Assembly: GCF_014648255.1 (NCBI RefSeq)
Contig: NZ_BMQT01000009.1
Location: 239,764-303,763 of the forward strand
Direction: 5' to 3'
Origin: Nocardioides albus
Lineage (GTDB): Bacteria; Actinomycetota; Actinomycetes; Propionibacteriales; Nocardioidaceae
DNA: 64,000 bases
This document shows, in pieces, positions 61,695-64,000 of the stretch (positions within the stretch are counted from its first letter, which is position 1; each line of letters opens with the position of its first letter). The position numbers and the translations under genes are program-made. Below the pieces are notes generated by a model. It worked only from the letters and a program-made list of their open reading frames with translations. It made no database searches and was not told the origin of the DNA.

Positions 61695-62225
61695 TCAGAC
61701 GACCTGGTGCAGCCAGCGTACGGGGGCGCCCTCGCCAGCGTGACGGAACGTCTCCAGCTCGTCGTCCCACGGCTTGCCGAGAAGCTTGTCCACCTCGAGC
61801 TCGAGCGTGGTGTCACCGAGCGCGGCCTTCACGACCGCAGCCTTGAGCCGGTCCTCCGGGATCATGATGTCGCCGTGCATCCCGGTCATGGCGTGGAAGA
61901 CACCGAGGTCGGGGGTGAAGGAGTAGCGCGCGCCCTCGGAGGTCGAGGTGCCATCCTCGGTGACCTCGAAGCGCAGGTGCGTCCAGCCCTTCAGCGCCGA
62001 GGCGATGGCCGCTGCGGAGCCGACGGCACCGGACCAGAACAGCTCGGCTCGGTAGGTGCCTGCCTGCGCCGGCTGCGGCGTCCAGTCGAAGTTCACAGGC
62101 ACGCCAAGAACCCCCGCGACGGCCCATTCGATGTGAGGGCAGAGCGCGGAGGGAGCCGAATGCACGAACACAACGCCTCGGGCGATACCACGCGAGGCGC
62201 TCGGGTCCTTGATCTGAGTGGTCAC
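61695..62225 (-). CDS. DUF3145 family protein
   Basis: A 176-residue conserved actinobacterial protein. It begins GVVFVHSAPSALCPHIEWAVAGVLG and ends WDDELETFRHAGEGAPVRWLHQV, the family pattern. Its gene commonly lies beside the FAS locus in Streptomyces. Function is unknown. The start is GTG with GGAGATATTCG upstream. It is convergent with the FAS operon. No domain of known activity is visible; the His-rich start and Trp-containing strands hint at a small-molecule-binding fold only weakly. Confidence 0.9.
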   Translation of the reverse strand: MTTQIKDPSASRGIARGVVFVHSAPSALCPHIEWAVAGVLGVPVNFDWTPQPAQAGTYRAELFWSGAVGSAAAIASALKGWTHLRFEVTEDGTSTSEGARYSFTPDLGVFHAMTGMHGDIMIPEDRLKAAVVKAALGDTTLELEVDKLLGKPWDDELETFRHAGEGAPVRWLHQVV

Positions 62226-62392
62226 CGAATATCTCCTTCGTTGCGGCGCGAGCTACGCCTTCCCCAGCGGGCTCGATCATGCGTGAAGGAAAATGCTTCG
62301 ATGGATCACACGGATGTGTCGGTTGTGGAGTTGTAGTAGGACCCATTCTTACCTACGCGGCCCCGGATCTCCAGTACCGAGGCAAAACCGCC

Positions 62393-62424
62393 AGTGGCGG
62401 TCAGCACACGTGCCGACCGCCACT
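62393..62424 (-). terminator. Intrinsic terminator of the TPR gene
   Basis: On the minus strand AGTGGCGGTC pairs with GACCGCCACT around a 12-nt loop, and GGCGGTTTTGCC follows, giving a short T-run. It lies about 20 nt past the TPR-gene stop. The rest of 62226-62445 holds no gene I can support. Confidence 0.7.
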
Positions 62425-62445
62425 CCGTATCGCCACGCAGGGTTC

Positions 62446-63540
62446 TCAGTCCCTCTCGACCGTCTTCTCCAGCGCTTCGGCACGCGCCGCGGCGTCGGTG
62501 ATCTCCTCGGAGTCGATCGCGAAGGTGCGGTGGAACCAGGTCAGCGCGTCCTTGTCGCGGCCGGCGTCCTGGAGGGTGTCGGCGTACGCGTAGCGCAGCC
62601 GGACGACCCAGGACTCGCGGCTCTTGTTGTTGAGCGGCGACTGCTCGAGGATCCGCAGGGCCGCGTCGTGCTGCCCCATGTCTCGGCGAGCACCGGCCTC
62701 GACAATCGTCATCTCGGCCTTGGCCGGCGCCTCGAAGTTCACCACCGACGGGCTGTGCGCGAGCTTGATCGCCTGCTCGGGCTGGCCGAGGGCACGGTGG
62801 CAGTCCGCCATGATCGGCAGGTACGCCGTCGCGCCGTTCATCCGCTTCGCGGCACGCAGCTCAGCCAGCGCCTCGGAGTAGTGGCCGGCGGCATAGGCGG
62901 CCTCGCCCAGCGCCTCGCGGATCACAGCAATCCGCTGCGTACGCGACTTGGCCGCCTTGGCGTGCTGGTAGGCCAGCTCCGGGTCGGAGTCGATGAACAT
63001 GTCCGCCGCAACCAGGTGACGAGCGATACGGGCCGCCAGCTTCTCGGGCAGGCCACGCAGCTGAGCCGAGATCGCGCGGTCCAGCTCCTTGCCGGTCACC
63101 TCGTCCGGCAGCTCGGGACCGTCGTAGACCCGCTGATCCGCCGTACGCTCCTCGCGCGGCTCGTCGAAGCGGCGCCGCTGCCCCGCACCGGCGGGCTTCC
63201 CGCCCGGCTTGCCGCCACGATCCTTGGAGTAGCCGCCCTTGCGGTCGCTGCTGCCACCGCTGCGCTTCGGGCCGTCAGAGCGGCCTCCCGCGCGCGGAGC
63301 TCCGCTGCGGCCGCCGGTCGGCTTGCCGTCGCGACGCTCCTCGCCGCCACGTCCGCCGTCGCGACGCTGCTCGCCTCCGCGGCCTCCGCCACCATCGCGA
63401 CGGTCGTTGCTACGTCCGGCTCCGGGCCGGCCGCCACCTGCTCGGCTGCCACGGCCACCGCTCGATGAACCTGAGCTCTTCGGACCCCCCGGGCGTCCGG
63501 CGGGCTTTCCGCCTCTGTTGCTACGGCGCTCGTCAGCCAT
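62446..63540 (-). CDS. TPR protein with Gly/Arg-rich disordered N-terminus
   Basis: A 364-residue protein in two parts. Residues about 5-130 are low complexity, rich in Gly, Arg, Ser and Lys with many RGG and GGR-like motifs and almost no hydrophobic residues. The rest is helical with TPR-like pairs (ALGEAAYAAGHYSEALAELRAAK; ADCHRALGQPEQAIKLA; DAALRILEQSPLNNKSR). Such RGG tails often bind RNA. It lies beside the rRNA operon on the same strand, but downstream of the rrn terminator. The ATG at MADERRSNRGG was chosen; another nine nt upstream is possible. Function unknown. Confidence 0.82.
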   Translation of the reverse strand: MADERRSNRGGKPAGRPGGPKSSGSSSGGRGSRAGGGRPGAGRSNDRRDGGGGRGGEQRRDGGRGGEERRDGKPTGGRSGAPRAGGRSDGPKRSGGSSDRKGGYSKDRGGKPGGKPAGAGQRRRFDEPREERTADQRVYDGPELPDEVTGKELDRAISAQLRGLPEKLAARIARHLVAADMFIDSDPELAYQHAKAAKSRTQRIAVIREALGEAAYAAGHYSEALAELRAAKRMNGATAYLPIMADCHRALGQPEQAIKLAHSPSVVNFEAPAKAEMTIVEAGARRDMGQHDAALRILEQSPLNNKSRESWVVRLRYAYADTLQDAGRDKDALTWFHRTFAIDSEEITDAAARAEALEKTVERD

Positions 63541-63579
63541 AGCCGCCATCCTCACTGCCGCGTCACCGCAGCCGACTTC

Positions 63580-63599
63580 GAACGATCGTCCGATCGTTC
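63580..63599. promoter_or_regulatory. Palindrome GAACGATCG-TC-CGATCGTTC
   Basis: Two 9-bp arms around TC lie 40 nt upstream of the TPR gene start, on the 5S side. The form suits a TetR- or MerR-like operator for the TPR gene; no regulator gene is near. Confidence 0.5.
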
Positions 63600-63629
63600 T
63601 GTTGACAAAACTCAGTGCCTGTAAATGCA

Positions 63630-63659
63630 GTAGAGGCCGCCCCAAAGGGCGGCCTCTAC
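63630..63659 (-). terminator. rRNA operon terminator
   Basis: GTAGAGGCCGCCC (63630-63642) and GGGCGGCCTCTAC (63647-63659) form a perfect 13-bp stem with a 4-nt loop, 10 nt past the 5S rRNA 3' end on the minus strand. The downstream strand has a short ATTT stretch. Confidence 0.88.
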
Positions 63660-63669
63660 CTGAAATTTT

Positions 63670-63788
63670 GTCCGGCGGCGTCCTACTCTCCCACAGCCTC
63701 TCGGTTGCAGTACCATCGGCGCTGAAGGGCTTGACTTCCGGGTTCGGGATGGGACCGGGTATTTCCCCTTCGCTATGGCCGCCGTAAC
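63670..63788 (-). rRNA. rrf: 5S ribosomal RNA
   Basis: On the minus strand the sequence starts GTTACGGCGGCCATAGCG and ends near AGGACGCCGCCGGAC, with the conserved CCCGAACCCGGAAGTCAAG and GATGGTACTGC segments. About 119 nt, as usual in actinobacteria; exact ends may differ by a few bases. Confidence 0.96.
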
Positions 63789-63965
63789 TCTATCGACTCA
63801 CCCCTGCATCTATCTGCCGGCGCTTTCGCTGCCGGGCAGAGCTGCTTGGGGTGGCCAAGCCATTGTTTAGTTCTAGCTTGTTGCTAGTTGGTTCGTGGAC
63901 GCGAACAGTCTCATCAAAGAGTTGGTCTTCGATGGTTGTTGTTTTTGTTGAGGGTTTATGAAAGA
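63789..63965 (-). other. 23S-5S rRNA spacer
   Basis: A 177-nt spacer without tRNA. It contains an inverted repeat (TCTGCCGGC...GCCGGGCAGA, near 63808-63840) and a T/G-rich stretch, probably RNase III and other processing sites of the rRNA precursor. Confidence 0.75.
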
Positions 63966-64000
63966 TAAGCCCTCGGCCTATTAGTACCGGTCGGCTGGGC
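63966..64000 (-). rRNA. rrl: 23S ribosomal RNA, 3' end only
   Basis: On the minus strand the window edge reads GACCGGTACTAATAGGCCGA then GGGCTTA, the conserved actinobacterial 23S 3' end. The gene continues beyond the window; the 3' boundary is approximate. Confidence 0.88.

Noticed and set aside
62279..62593. Small plus-strand frame between DUF3145 and the TPR gene
   Set aside because: It overlaps the TPR terminator and gene antisense and lacks a ribosome-binding site or family.

Overview
The window comes from a very G+C-rich actinobacterium. GTG starts are common, genes overlap by ATGA or TGATG, the iron boxes are of the DtxR/IdeR type, and the fatty-acid locus is laid out as in Mycobacterium and Streptomyces. 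Gene content (desferrioxamine-type siderophore genes, DUF3145, DUF3052, an Rv2629-like protein) fits Propionibacteriales, probably Nocardioidaceae. This placement is inference from gene content and order. No phage, IS element, integrase or CRISPR array was seen.

Layout. 1-7 kb: an acyl-CoA synthetase, a two-component system flanked by two secreted Asp-rich proteins that share a 16-bp palindrome upstream, a small Ser/Thr kinase and an Rv2629-like protein. 7-13.3 kb: a tight minus-strand operon of acyl reductase-HAD fusion, zinc alcohol dehydrogenase, LarA-like protein and PlsC acyltransferase, with no pathway I can name. 13.3-23 kb: a siderophore locus of lysine decarboxylase, lysine N-hydroxylase, a fused acyltransferase-synthetase, an Ntn acylase without a signal peptide and a second acyltransferase. 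It faces an MFS exporter across two overlapping iron boxes. 23-28.7 kb: an MMPL transporter in an operon with its own NarL-type two-component system, plus secreted proteins. 28.7-34.8 kb: a PrpF-family isomerase with a tripartite tricarboxylate transporter (TctC and a fused TctA-TctB), a universal stress protein and a divergent LysR regulator.

34.8-40.5 kb holds regulators (a helix-turn-helix protein, a LAL-type LuxR giant, and a GlxA-like AraC protein divergent from an isochorismatase hydrolase) and tRNA-Val(TAC). 40.7-62.2 kb parallels the Mycobacterium Rv2238c-Rv2247 region: ahpE, DUF3052, aceE, a PucR/MabR-type regulator, fabD, fabH, acpP, fabF and accD6, then DUF3145. Inserted in it are a metallophosphoesterase, an MHS transporter, a GlcD-type oxidase, an iron-box-controlled siderophore-interacting protein, a GCS2-ligase/FAD-oxidoreductase pair and a PfkB kinase. 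Pyruvate dehydrogenase E1 beside the FAS-II genes links acetyl-CoA supply to malonyl-ACP synthesis and chain elongation. The FabD carries an extra C-terminal biotinyl-like domain in which Arg replaces the biotin lysine. 62.4-64 kb: a TPR protein with a Gly/Arg-rich N-terminus, then the 3' end of an rRNA operon on the minus strand (5S and the tip of 23S).

Non-coding structure is rich: a dispersed GGTCGAG...GAGACC repeat, two of whose copies have entered reading frames; a 131-nt tiered hairpin; a hairpin family built on GCCGAGTCGGCG, including a 44-nt perfect palindrome; and an apparent excess of the hexamer CGTACG.
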